Below are positions 22,101 to 33,213 of a stretch of DNA of 64,000 nt, in pieces (position 1 is the first letter of the stretch; every line of letters starts with the position of its first letter). The stretch spans positions 37,875,280 to 37,939,279 of the forward strand of contig CM047810.1 of the NCBI GenBank assembly GCA_026214975.1, read 5' to 3'. The stretch comes from Gentiana macrophylla. Taxonomy: Eukaryota; Streptophyta; Magnoliopsida; Gentianales; Gentianaceae. Position numbers and translations under genes: made by a program. The notes below the pieces were generated by a model that saw only the letters and a program-made list of their open reading frames with translations, was not told the DNA's origin and did not search any database.

Positions 22101-23811
22101 AGGAATCCCTATTTTCCTAGCTTCCTATGTTTGGTCTTCTTCTTCTATGTTTTACAATTAAGTTATTTCCCTCAATCCTTTTCTCATTGGGGTCTTGTGC
22201 AGGTAGATCCCAATACAGGAGTGTCCATGTATGAATCAGATGAGATAATCAAGTACCTGGTTACAAAATATGGTGTGTTGTTTCCACTTCTTATTATCCG
22301 TTGCTTGCATTAGTATTATTACTCCTACCTTTCCTAAGAGTATGAGAGACATCATATAAATTTGTTCAGAAATTTGAAATACACTGTTTATTACTCTTAT
22401 TTGTTGGTTTTGAGAACTTCTTGCAACTAGTGTCAACTTTCCAACTGACAGAGATCACGTTACTATCTTTGTTCAATTTTCTTCCATCCATTTGCTATTT
22501 TCATAGTCGGGTCATTAAGTTCCACTTTCTCCTGCAGGTGATGGAAGAGTCCCTCTTATGTTATCTCTTGGCCTTTTAACTGTAAGAAAAAGAATGTTTT
22601 GTTACAGAAGGCAAAATAGTAACATCATTTATAATTATTACACTGATTCTCTTGTAGACTTTAACTGAAGGGTTTGCGATGATAGCTCGCATGGGGAAGG
22701 TATCACCTGTGCCTTATTTTTTTCAATTTTTTTTTTCCGTTAGTCTGCAACTCCTATTTTGTGTTGTAAAGATTGTGAGTTTATTTGTTAATAAGGTTTC
22801 CAGATTGCTGTATTTTTTTGAGTGTTGTTCTTCAATTCATGGATGCACCCCTTGTTCTCATGAATTATGGACTTACTGTTGATTTTTGCAGGGTTCTTCA
22901 TATATACCGTCAAAAATGCCACCCAAGCCTCTTGAATTGTGGGCGTATGAGGTAAGATTGTGCTGGCTTGAATTTTTGGTGACCCTCTCCTTTAATAAGA
23001 ATGAATATGTCTTGTCAGCATCATCTTTTACGTTGAATTACTGATGCCAGTGCTAACACAGTATCAAATTTTGTTTTAGCCTTCTCCGTTTTGCAAACTT
23101 GTACGTGAAGCACTTGTAGAACTAGAGCTACCTCACATACTTCACAGGTAAAATCACAGCCTAGTATTTTCATCTTTTTGATAATTTGGTGTCCAATTGA
23201 GGAGCAATGCTAATGTGGTACTTTTCTGCCAGCATTATCTGCAAAATATTCTTCTATGTGATCATTCATTGTCTTCTTGCTTAGCCTTTTGCTTATAATA
23301 GGAAATTGTGCTACATTCGGTGTTGCTTGGTACTATTTTAAAAAGCAAGATTGTGTGTTTGGTGAACAGTGCACCAAAATGACATAAATACCCTGCCTCT
23401 GTTTGTATTTATTGTTAGACATGACGTTAAAAAGTCAAACCTAGATTAAGAAGCGATTTGTGCTTCCATGTTCAGTAGATAATGGAAGTGGAGTCTACAT
23501 ACTGCATATTCATCCCTAAGCCTTTTGTACAATTATTATTGTTGTGTTGCAGCTGTGCTCGTGGCAGTCCTAAACGCCAGATACTCTATGAGAAAGCTGG
23601 GCATTTTCAGGTTAGTGAATTTGATGCTGTAGCCTACTACTTACTATATATATATGCTAATTTCTTAGACCGTTAGAAAAAAGGTTTCGTTTTAAGGGGT
23701 GTTGTGCTGTAAAAAATTCAGGTTCCTTACTTGGAAGATCCAAATACTGGGATTCAAATGTTTGAAAGTGCCGAAATTGTCGAGTATCTCAAGTCAATAT
23801 ATGCAGTTTAA
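19101..23811 (+). CDS. Plastid-type protein with two thioredoxin-fold (GST-N/glutaredoxin-like) domains, 12 exons
   Basis: Exons: 19101-19390, 19821-19885, 20515-20587, 20823-20841, 21205-21324, 22203-22272, 22538-22581, 22658-22699, 22892-22951, 23080-23147, 23553-23610 and 23722-23811. All introns are GT-AG, and the sum is 999 nt, a 332-residue protein. The N-terminus is Ser/Thr/Arg-rich and looks like an organelle transit peptide. A hydrophobic stretch follows (about residues 75-97). Domain 1 has CPFC at 144-147 and the cis-Pro motif FPYMVDPNTG. Domain 2 (from about 262) has SPFC, where the first Cys is Ser, and VPYLEDPNTG. This matches the chloroplast thioredoxin-family proteins with tandem GST-N domains such as Arabidopsis At5g03880. 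The exact redox substrate is unknown. I chose the ATG at 19101 for its AAAATGGC context; an in-frame ATG at 19029 is possible. Confidence 0.93.
21537..21990. mobile_element. Possible MITE-like insertion in intron 5 of the thioredoxin-fold gene
   Basis: The 878-bp intron 5 contains a block whose ends form an imperfect inverted repeat: GTTGTACAT...GGATAC on the left, and GTATCC...GTACATGTACAAC on the right. Internal GTATCC/GGATAC palindromes lie near both ends. No clear target duplication was found, so the element type is uncertain. Confidence 0.4.
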
Positions 23812-23981
23812 CACAGCTATATGTACAGCTGAATGTGTTAGAGTTTTGTATTAGGTGAAGAAAAAAAAGGTGGTCCTTGCATATCTATCTTGCTTGTGCG
23901 TTTCTTTCGCCACAAGCTGTGAATTTTGTTGTTTTTCATTCATATGTAAATCATCAAGCTGTAAATCTTCTTGCTTGCAGT

Positions 23982-23987
23982 AATAAA
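23982..23987 (+). terminator. Candidate poly(A) signal of the thioredoxin-fold gene
   Basis: AATAAA lies about 170 bp after the TAA stop at 23809-23811, a typical 3' UTR distance. Confidence 0.5.
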
Positions 23988-24160
23988 AATCATAATTTCA
24001 GATTTTCTGTGTATTTACTTGAATCCTGTAACAGTATTTCGAAATACCTTTTCGTAACTGGGAATTTAAAATTTTGTAGAGGCGATTGTAAACTTTTTTA
24101 AACAGGCTATGTGGTTCAACTTCAAGGAACTGTTAGTACTTGATATTATGATTATTTTTA

Positions 24161-24820
24161 GGGGTTCTATTGGCACACCCATTTTTACTACTGGCACGTA
24201 GGCCCGGCACCTCCGGTATTTATTTAATGCTTGTAAAAGGGCTGTACCACCTGCTCGGTTAAAAGCTATGATGCGGGACCACCTACCACTAGTCTTCGGT
24301 TTGTACCAACATGGAAATCCGTACCTTCTTCCTCATGGTATCGAAAGATGCTTATAAATCACAGCGATGAGGTCTTTAAAAGAGTTTGCTTTACCCTCAT
24401 TGTTCATCTGTTTCTTTTCAGAGCTAGCAGCTTTCCAATTTATTATGAACAAAGTTCATATGAAGGGGGAGCAGTACTCTCAAGGGTGACTATGGAAGGC
24501 GGTGATCCGTGATCGCAAGAATTACTCCAGGCACCAAAAAAATTACTCTGGCACCACGGTTGTTTTAATGAACGAACGTCAGTGACATTGTTGTTGCTAT
24601 TAAAAATCAACGTGGTGTTCAAAAACGAACGTCAGTGGTACTGACATTTACGTTATAAAAGTGACAACTTAGAAACAACTGTGCCACTTACTTTCGTTTT
24701 TGAATAGCAACATCTTGGGTTTCAATAGCAACAACTGTGCCACCGACGTTTTGTTCATCAGAAAAAATAATCAGAAAATGAAGGCCAATAGTAAAAAAGG
24801 GTGTGTCAATATAAACCCCC
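24161..24820. mobile_element. 660-bp MITE with ~36-bp TIRs and 8-bp TSD, 3' of the thioredoxin-fold gene
   Basis: Ends are GGGGTTCTATTGGCACACCC... and the inverted ...GGGTGTGTCAATATAAACCCCC. It is flanked by the perfect 8-bp duplication TATTTTTA (24153-24160 and 24821-24828). It has no coding capacity. Internal inverted segments around GAACGAACGTCAGTG and GTTGTTGCTATT could fold. The 8-bp duplication suggests hAT-type mobilisation, although the termini are not the usual CAGGG. Confidence 0.85.
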
Positions 24821-26242
24821 TATTTTTATTAAAATTTGAGGATAAGGATTCTTTCTAAGTGGTGTTGGTCACTTGATTCACCCTCATTTGTTTTAAGGCA
24901 AAAATAAAGAAAAATGCTAATCATTTTAAACCAAAAAACACCTTTGATTAATCGGAGGAGGAACCAGCTGAAATGCTGGGAGGTGTTTGTTTGATCAATG
25001 CGAGTAAAGAAAGGCATAAGTAATTGGAAGAGGAACCTGAAATGCAGCGAGAGATTGAATTACACTGTTGTGCAGATTTGATGTTGAATTTACCGAACAC
25101 AAACAATATTTCCATTCCTATATCCAACTATGTAGAAATTCGTTCTTGCAACACCCCGTTTTCGGATACCGAATATAAATGTTCGACACGTATAATATAA
25201 AATAAATTCAAAATTATAAATAAGCCTCTAGGTCGTCGTATCGATTTAACCAAAACGGAAGCTAAAAAGACTCTGGTGAAATCATAAATGCTACTAGAAA
25301 AAGTGTCGTCCAATTCTGAAGATAAAAATGTAACTTACAACGACGAGTACAAATCTTACAAGTACGATGCCTCAAAGTAGCCTATCTTACAAACAAGCTT
25401 ATCTTACGAACAATTCTCAAATAGAAGTACAACAAGTCATGGAAATCAAAACAAACAACATAGTTTGGAAGTACATATTTTAAAGAAAGTAATAAGGTTT
25501 CTATCATAGCATAGGATCATGATCAAACATCATCGTCCTCAAAATCAGCATCATCAACCTGTTCATCATACACGTCTTCTCACACAAAACAACATACAAT
25601 CATGCAAAAAAGATAAGTACAAAGTGTACTTAGTAAAAGGTAGAAACTATTGAACAATTAAGTTTTATAACGAAAGGTTAACCATTTATAATTAAGTTAT
25701 CTTTGTGAACACGACTCAAACTCTAGGGTTCACTTCATGCTCATCAAAATGTCGTGAGATCCTACTTTGTTTCTAGTTGAGCTTATCTTTCTTACACCAA
25801 GTATTCAAGGGCACTACGCATGGTGCTGCTCGCCACGAAGCATCTGGTTGCAACCTATTAGTGTTGCTACACTATTAGCCACGGGCTAGTCCCGATAGTG
25901 TGTGTGTTCGGCGAAGTCCCTCCGTACATGGGGTCTTAGTAACCTACGGAGTTGTTCACTTTATACTGACCACACCACACATTGCGATATTTCCTTGTGT
26001 CTTACTTAGATACATTGATGTTTACGCTTTTAACTACACAAATATGTATTTTATTAATCATTAACTAGCCACCTAAGTGTTTTCAAGACAAAAGCTCGCT
26101 TACACATCTACTCTCTCACTTAGACAGCTAGACATAACAAGCCTATCACGTACACATATATTGATGGATACTAATCCATCAAAGTACAAGACCATTCATG
26201 TCCTTCCGACGGACCCAAACTTCAACTGTTAGGAAGAATCCA

Positions 26243-27756
26243 TGATCGCTGCCGAACACGATACTAGCGAGAATGACTAGGTCAATCGCAGTATAGCATG
26301 TAGCGAGTCAATATCGATCCCATATGAACTATATTTTAACGATGTTAACCAAAACGTAAACCAATAGACCAAATTAATGTGAGAAATAACGAAGGTATCA
26401 CGAATAAAATAACAAGCCAATAAAATATTCAAGGATTTAACATATGTTTTATTGGTTTAGTTCTAATTCGTGTACGGACAAAAGAACCCTATGAATCATT
26501 AATTATTTACCGTGTACGGGTGAGATTAAATTAATTAAACACGATTAAGTGCTATGGAACGCCAACAATTATGATGAAACCACACCTCTGAGACCTCGTA
26601 TCCTAGATGGTGATTTTACATGGGGGATCTAGTTACCTATGTCCAATTTATTCCTTCCACTTACGGTTCCATGAGAATAAATTACGAAAGCATTCATAAA
26701 AGTGATCAATGTCTACACATGAATAATTAAAACAAGTAACTAAAATTAATTAACACCGAACACACTGAAAATCAGTACCAACGACATACTGCCTCGGGGC
26801 CAGACTAGCCCCTCATCGACGTCGCTAGTGACCAACCTTTAGTGCCGAGCCGCTCAGGTTCGGATAGATTTGTACATGCATATAAGATTAGGTAGATACT
26901 AATTTTCACATCGTTTGGTTAACTAAATATTTAGCCTAACATATTGTGAATTAGCATGCAAAGATTCACGGTTGAACACTATAAAAGATAACAAGATTAC
27001 ACCTTTTGTGAATTAGACTGGACAACTTCTTCCTAACGTCTGACACGTTCTAGAACCGAAGAATCGACAATATCCACAATCGCTTGACAAAATAACACCG
27101 AATAACAACGAATAAACACCAAAAAATTTTTATTGCTGAAGAACAAGAAGACAATAATTGCATAAAAACTAAAAGTGTATGGTAAAATTATGGTAGAAGT
27201 ATGGTAAATTTCCTATGGGTCTAACTGCCTTTATATAGGCTACAATTGATGCAAAATTCGACTTAAGAACAGATTTCTACTACATTTTTGGAAAATAAAG
27301 ATAAACTCTGTCGTATCTTACTGAAACCGACTTAAAACGCGTTTCCTTCCCCGCCAAGGCTTCTATAAAATTACGGAACCTTCTGCACGCACGGAAGCTT
27401 TTGAGAATTTACGGAACCTTCTGCACCGAATTTCTGAAAACTTCAGCCCAGCTTCACTCTTCAGGCCCAATTCAGTAATTCTTATAATGTTAACTCGAAA
27501 TATCTCTTAGCCCAATCCAACTTTCACTCCAATAACTCCGAAAACTGTAAAATAAAACACACGAAACGAGTAGATCCCGAATCTTGACAAATAATACACA
27601 AAATATAACAAAAAAAACTATAAACCATATAAGTTAACTCCATTTGTGTCCACCACGTGTTTAGCTAAATTAACCCATGATTATACACATATTAAGCCAT
27701 TACACAAATTCGGGGTAAATTGGCGGTAAAATATGTCATAAAGTTGATTCACATCA
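26243..27756 (-). mobile_element. Solo LTR of a second family nested in LTR-X copy C
   Basis: It runs TGATCGCTGCC...GATTCACATCA, 1514 bp, flanked by the perfect duplication ATCCA (26238-26242 and 27757-27761). On the minus strand it has a promoter-like CCTATATAAAGGCAG (about 27243-27229), so it reads in the minus direction. The size would fit an Athila-type gypsy LTR, but I cannot confirm the family from sequence alone. Confidence 0.88.
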
Positions 27757-27859
27757 ATCCATTCGGTGCCGGAACTAAAGAAGTCCAATCATGGCTTGTT
27801 CATGTTTATACAAGATTATTAGATCAAGAAACAACACTCAAAACAGCAAACCAGGGGTC

Positions 27860-28115
27860 TTGGTGCGTGCTTGGTACCTTTTGCGTGCGCTGAAACCCAA
27901 GCAGAATCATCATATCATTCGGTTTCAGGTTTGACGCGCGTTAATCCTCTTCAGCGTGCGCTAAAACCTTAATAGTGTTTTGCTTGCTTTCTGTTCCACT
28001 TTGGCGTGCGCTAAAGCCTTTCAACGCACGCTTAAACTCTTTGATTATTCTGCCTGCTCACAGACTCCCGTTGGCGCGCGCTAAAACCCCTTTGGCGCGC
28101 GTCAAAGGCCATAAA
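27860..28115. repeat. GCGTGCGCTAAA mini-repeat block inside LTR-X copy C
   Basis: Several copies of GCGTGCGCTAAA/GGCGCGCGCTAAA-like motifs about 20-45 bp apart. The block lies at the LTR position where copy B has GACGGGCGTC repeats. Confidence 0.75.
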
Positions 28116-28881
28116 CTGCCCAAAAACAAGATTTTCCGCACTTTACGATTTCCAACCCAAATATACCACTTTTGATAGCAAAATAACATCAGAAACATCA
28201 GCAAAACAAGTTCCCAACATGTCATAGCATCTCACACTTTAATAACAACTAAAAACATGAATTCTAACATCAAAGCAACCCAAAATACTCAACCTAAACA
28301 TTATAAAACTAGAATCATTCATTATGAAAACCCTCTTACTTGGATTTAAGCAATTCCAAAGCAACTCTTCAAGAAAAAACAGCAAACCTCTTAAACATCA
28401 GCCCAAAACCTAATTGGTCCATAATTGAATCAAGAATTAATTGTGATCAATGTTTATAATCAATCAAACGAATTAAACCAACTAGACCCACAAAAACTTA
28501 GTCAATTCTCAAAGAATCCAAAACTAGTGCAACAACGAACCTTTTCATAACTTGGAAACTTGATATCAAAACGATGCTCTACTCCTAAGGATGACGAATC
28601 TCTACTTAAATCTGTAATTGGCCAAGTACTTGGTGAGATATAAAGGAGATTCCTTCTTTTTGCTTTTCTGTTTCTTTCTACTTTTCAGAGTTCGAACTTT
28701 AGGAGAAACCAATTCTAACAACTCCTTAAAATAAATGGGAGGTTTTATTCCTTTGCAATAACTCCCAATAAATACTAATTTCCCTTTTTTATAAAACTTT
28801 AATTCATAAATAAAAATAAATACAATATTTTGTTTTTATAAAATGACACATCTATCTTTTCCTAAAAATCGGGATATTACA

Positions 28882-29245
28882 GTTCTAATGTTACATAAAA
28901 TAATATTACAACTTTGTGATGCTGTATTTTGTCCTATAAAAAATAAGAACAATGCAACTATGGAAAAGCACCAGAACCACCGTTCTTCATGTCAATTACA
29001 CTGTATTATGGAACAACTATTAAATGCATGTGAACATTTCAAAAACAGGAAGCGTAAAACTCAATTTAAAAGGCCGTAAACAATTTAAAATTTATCCTTT
29101 TTTTGACTGAAGACCTTGTTACCTCGATATTTTGAACTCCTTAAACATATTTCCATCAACTAAGAAGAAAATCAGAACAAAAAAGAACGGAAAAATACAC
29201 TCTGAAAGTGGTTGTTTTATTGATTTGATAAATAGTAATACTTAC
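28882..29245. other. AT-rich spacer between solo LTR-X copy C and the TRIM
   Basis: No gene or element recognised. It starts with the GTTCT duplication of copy C and ends with CTTAC (29241-29245), the left target duplication of the TRIM. Confidence 0.5.
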
Positions 29246-30239
29246 CGTTAAGATCAAGCGCTTACCATTCTACTAAAATCAATTGGTGTTAGTAAATGTG
29301 CTACTATATTTCCATATACATTGAGATTGGTGTTAGTAAATGTGCTACTATATTTCCATATACATTGAGAGTGTGAGTATTCTTTCCCAACACCCCCTTC
29401 AAGTGTGGGCAATCTCTCCCAACACTTGCACAATATAATTGAGGTTCAACATGCCCCCTCAAGTGTGGGTAATCTCTCCCAACATAGGGTTCGATCTCAT
29501 GACCTCTGGCTCCGATACCATGTTAAGATCAAGCGCTTACCATTCTACTAAAACCAATTGGTGTTATTAAATGTGCTACTATATTTTCATATACATTAAG
29601 AGTGTGGACAATTTCTCCCAACACCCTCCCTCAAGTGTAGGAAATCTCTCTCAACCATAGTTATCAGAACCGGACCGGACATTCAACCGGAAAAGACTCC
29701 GGGTCACCGACTACCGAGTCACCGGTTCAACCGGTGGGTCATTGGTTCAACTGATTGGTCGCTACATAGAATTTAAAATATAATAATATATTCATGGCAT
29801 AAGAAAAAAAATATAACATGACATCCAAAATTATTATTATTTCCAAAATATTCTAATATCCAAATGAAAAACAAGATGCAATTTTTTTTTCAGAATAATA
29901 AAACAAGATGCAAATGAAATATGTAAATAATAGAGAAACACTACAATACTAGTGAATTTTGCATTTTGCTAAATATTTATTTTGTTTTTTTAAAGTAAAA
30001 TCCTAACCGAATTATTTAAATAAAAAAACCGGTTCGACCAATAACCGACCGGATCACGGTTTAGCGGTTCAACAGGCGGTTTTAATGGTTTTGTGCGGTC
30101 TGACTCCTTAACCGGTCGAATGGCTGAACCGGACCGGTTCCGTGTCCGGGTTACTGGTATAACGGTCCGACCGCCGGTCCGGTCCGTTTGGTTTTTATAA
30201 CTATGCTCTCAATTTTGTACAATATAATTTGGTTCAACA
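29246..30239 (-). mobile_element. TRIM (terminal-repeat retrotransposon in miniature) with a nested hAT-like MITE
   Basis: Two short LTRs in minus orientation: the 5' LTR at 29521-30239 (161 bp without the insert) and the 3' LTR at 29246-29451 (206 bp). They share TGTTGAACC...CTTGATCTTAAC ends. Between them lie about 69 bp with a PBS (minus strand TGGTATCGGAGCCAGAGG just after the LTR) and a polypurine stretch (CTTGAGGGGGCA) before the 3' LTR. The whole is flanked by CTTAC (29241-29245 and 30240-30244). It has no coding capacity, as expected for a TRIM. The 3' LTR is longer because about 45 bp (GGTGTTAGTAAATGTGC...ACATTGAGA) is duplicated in tandem. Confidence 0.9.
29656..30205. mobile_element. 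550-bp hAT-like MITE inserted in the TRIM 5' LTR
   Basis: Ends CATAGTTATCAGAACCGGAC and the inverted GGTTTTTATAACTATG, with many GGACCGG/CCGGTCC motifs near both ends. It is flanked by CTCTCAAC (29648-29655) and CTCTCAAT (30206-30213), an 8-bp duplication with one mismatch, the size expected for hAT. No coding capacity. Confidence 0.8.
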
Positions 30240-30244
30240 CTTAC

Positions 30245-30598
30245 AATGTACTCTTATATAGAAGAAGAGTCCCAAGATATAAAACAAAAGACTTATCCTA
30301 ACATATTTTTTATTATTAAAAAAAAAAATATTAAAAATTTATTTAAACTAATCTCTATCACTTCTTTGAGATCATTCTTATCTCATGTGGTTTTATCTTC
30401 GAATATCCTCCCTCAAACATGGCCTGGTTTGGAGGTTGAGCTTGTTTGGTGATATTTTGGAGGACATCTCCACTCCGGAGCTCTTCCGGAGTCCATAGTT
30501 GTGAGTTGTGACATTTTGGAGGGCATCTCCACTCCGCCTTCTGGAGTCAATAGTTGTGAGTTGTGATATTTTGGAGGGAATCTCCTGCTAGAAAAAAG
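30245..30598. other. Spacer with three imperfect ~57-bp direct repeats
   Basis: At about 30449, 30509 and 30563, copies of GTGATATTTTGGAGGGCATCTCC followed by ACTCCGG and GAGTCCATAGTTGTGAG are arranged in tandem. The copies differ in length. No gene is seen. Confidence 0.65.
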
Positions 30599-32159
30599 TG
30601 TTGCGTGTGGAGCGATTTACTAACAGATCTGTAATTATCGGAAGTAATTACACAATAATAAAATATAAAATATAGAACACGAAAATAAAATTTGTTTTAT
30701 TATATATTCGAACAAAGAAACTATTACAGTACAAATCCGACTCGAAACAGAAACGAAATAAAATTACAATGCATAAAATAAAGGACTAGAGATCAAACCG
30801 AGGCGAGTAAGTTACTCTTTCATTTAAGACAAATTACTCCGGTATTGTGCCCACGATAGTAGCAAATGCCTCTTAAGATACAACGGCTTCACGTCTCGGA
30901 TTAAGCGGCACTTAAAAAATCCAAGCTCCGGCTAACTTATAGATTGCTCCGAATACTCTTTGTCTCAAGAATTAAGACTATATGAGAGTCATCTTTGCAG
31001 TGGAAGATAGTTTAGAAAATTTGATGCTTTAATCTTCACCCGTGAGGTTCTTTATATAGTGGAGAGCATGAGTCAATACTCGAATCAGATTGGCTGAATG
31101 ACACCACCTAAGTCGGCTAACTTTTCCCTCATGAAAATTCACACGCGTTTTGCCTTGACCGAACTTTGCTTAGCCGACTTGATTACGGTCTCATCCACAC
31201 TTCTAGAACATTCCAACCGCATAAAAAACTGTTAAGTAAAAATTATTTTCTGGTTAATTTCATAAAGAAATTTTGTCCGAAAAATTAATAGTGATAATCG
31301 ACATGAACCGAGTCAAGATCAAGCACGAGCTGAGCCGGCTAGACGGCGGCGTGCTCATGTGGATTCAAGAGCCATCTAGGTCCTCCCTCCGCAAAAAAGT
31401 GCACTTCCCCACGGGGGAAGATTTTATAAGAGCACCACAAGCTCTTAAATATGGAGCAAACAACTCCCAAACTACCTATGTGGGAGAGGTTGAGTTGATC
31501 ACACCTTCTATTCCTCTCCCACACCTGTTTTACATCAAATTTAGGCGTTAATTTTTCATTCACCCAATATCCGAAACATCATCCACTCCGTGAGTATTAT
31601 TTTTAGATGTGATAAGCTCCTGGTGAATCTCACCAGGGCGTATCCAAAATGTGCACTAAAGTTGACTGCTTCAACACATGTACCAAGACCAATTTCATTG
31701 GATTTGGCTTATACCTCCAAAACTCCTCCACATGAATGAAAATGAATGCAAACTCTAAAGAGAAGTCAGGCGAAAAATATTGCATCAGGAGGGGCATCTT
31801 CTGGCCTTGAACCTGCCTTAGTGAAGCACTATCGGATTACTCGGCTAATCAGTGAACTACGTCTAAAAATGTTAATCCTTTAGTGTCAACCAAGACAATA
31901 GAACTCACATAATATTTCCCCTAACACCTTTCGGTTCTCATGGTTGTGTCCATCTCGTCCTTGGACAACACTTGGTTTCATATAGTGCTATAGAGAATTC
32001 AATCCTCAAAATTCATACAGAAGCGGCCCCACTTCGCACTTATATATTTGACCTCTTATCAAGAGTATTTTCCATACCCCACTTGAAATCAAAATATAAG
32101 ATCATTAAAAGCTTTTGCTTAACCCCACATTTTCTGCATACAAAACTTTTATTCTAACA
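30599..32159 (-). repeat. 3' LTR of a minus-strand Ty1/copia element
   Basis: On the minus strand it starts TGTTAGAATAAAAG at 32159 and ends CTCCACACGCAACA at 30599. It has a promoter-like CACTATATAAAGAACC at about 31062-31047. It follows the copia RNase H remnant directly, so it is that element's 3' LTR. The 5' LTR is not in the window. Confidence 0.75.
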
Positions 32160-33114
32160 GAATGGGCAAGTGCTCAATTATTCCTCATAACTTAGTTGGC
32201 AACATGGTTGGGTTTCCAATACAAGGAAATATGCGTAATAGGATTCAGCCCTATTTGTCAATCTTGACATCTGATCTCTAGCTAAACCCTTTATAACCGG
32301 ATCTGCAAGATTCTCTTTCGATCTTACAAAATCGATAGAAATCACGCATTATAGATCAACTGTTTAATGGTATTATTTCTTCGGCGTATGTGTCGAGACT
32401 TACCATTATACATACTACTTTGTGCCTTTCCTAAAGCCGATTGACAATCGCAGTGTATGCTTATAGGAGCCACTGTCTTAGGCCAACACTGAGTATCCTC
32501 AAGGAAATTCCTAAACCATTCAACTTCTTCTCTAGCCTTATCTAATGCTATAACCCAGCTTCCATCGTGGAACGAACTATGCACGTTTGTCTTGTAGACT
32601 TCCAGGACACAACTGCACCACCAATCATGAATAAGTATCCACCGGAGGACTTCGAATCTTTTGTATCTGATATCCAGTTGGCATCACACTATCCTTCTAA
32701 TACGGTTGGATATCTCGTATATCGTAACCCCATACTCATCGTGTACTTCATGTACCTCAACAATCTATTCAAGGCTTTCCAATGATTATGGTCTATATTA
32801 CTCGTGAACCTACTTAGTTTATTCACTACACATGCTAAGTCTGGTCGTGTATAGTTAGTTATGTACATCAGACTTCCAATCACTTGTGAATATTTCAATT
32901 GATCCACTGGTTCACCTATGTTCTTGACTAAGTGCATACTTAGATCAAGTAGAGTGTTCACTGGACTTTCATAAAAGACGTTGAATCTTTTCAAGACAGA
33001 CTCAATATAATAAGTTTGTGACAACACAAGTCCATCAGACACTATAGAGATCTTAATCCCTGGTATCACATTTGCAACTCCCAGGTCCTTCATATCAAAG
33101 TTCCTTGTCAACAT
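32160..33114 (-). pseudogene. Ty1/copia RT-RNase H remnant
   Basis: Two frames separated by frameshifts. The first (33114-32689) has the copia RT end: FDMKDLGVANVIPGIKI, then YIESVLKRFNV, YSQVIGSLMYITNYTRPDLA and HWKALNRLLRYMKYT. The second (32584-32342) has the copia RNase H (IHCDCQSALGKAQSSMYNGKS...HIRRR). Scattered sequence down to about 32200 continues with the ADPVIKGL-like end. Upstream of 33115 no pol sequence is recognisable, so the element is 5'-truncated. Non-functional. Confidence 0.85.
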
Positions 33115-33213
33115 TTTATTAGAAATTCATGACAGTAAATTTGTTATTATATTTCATATCTAGCTTGCCCCCGAAGTATGCTCAATTGATGAGAAACAAC
33201 CTAATAATTGTAT

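Larger units (their letters stand above)
25147..28881 (-). mobile_element. Solo LTR-X copy C, carrying a nested solo LTR
   Basis: The plus-strand view starts TGCAACACCCCGTTTTCGG and ends AAAAATCGGGATATTACA. It is flanked by GTTCT on both sides (25142-25146 and 28882-28886). Without the nested 1514-bp insertion and its 5-bp duplication it is about 2.2 kb, the family size. It is a solo LTR with no internal retrotransposon sequence. A GCGCG-rich mini-repeat block is at about 27860-28115. Confidence 0.92.

Noticed and set aside
31273..31563. Plus and minus frames of 74-92 codons at 31.3-31.6 kb
   Set aside because: They lie inside the minus-strand copia LTR (30599-32159) and have no domain or splice support.
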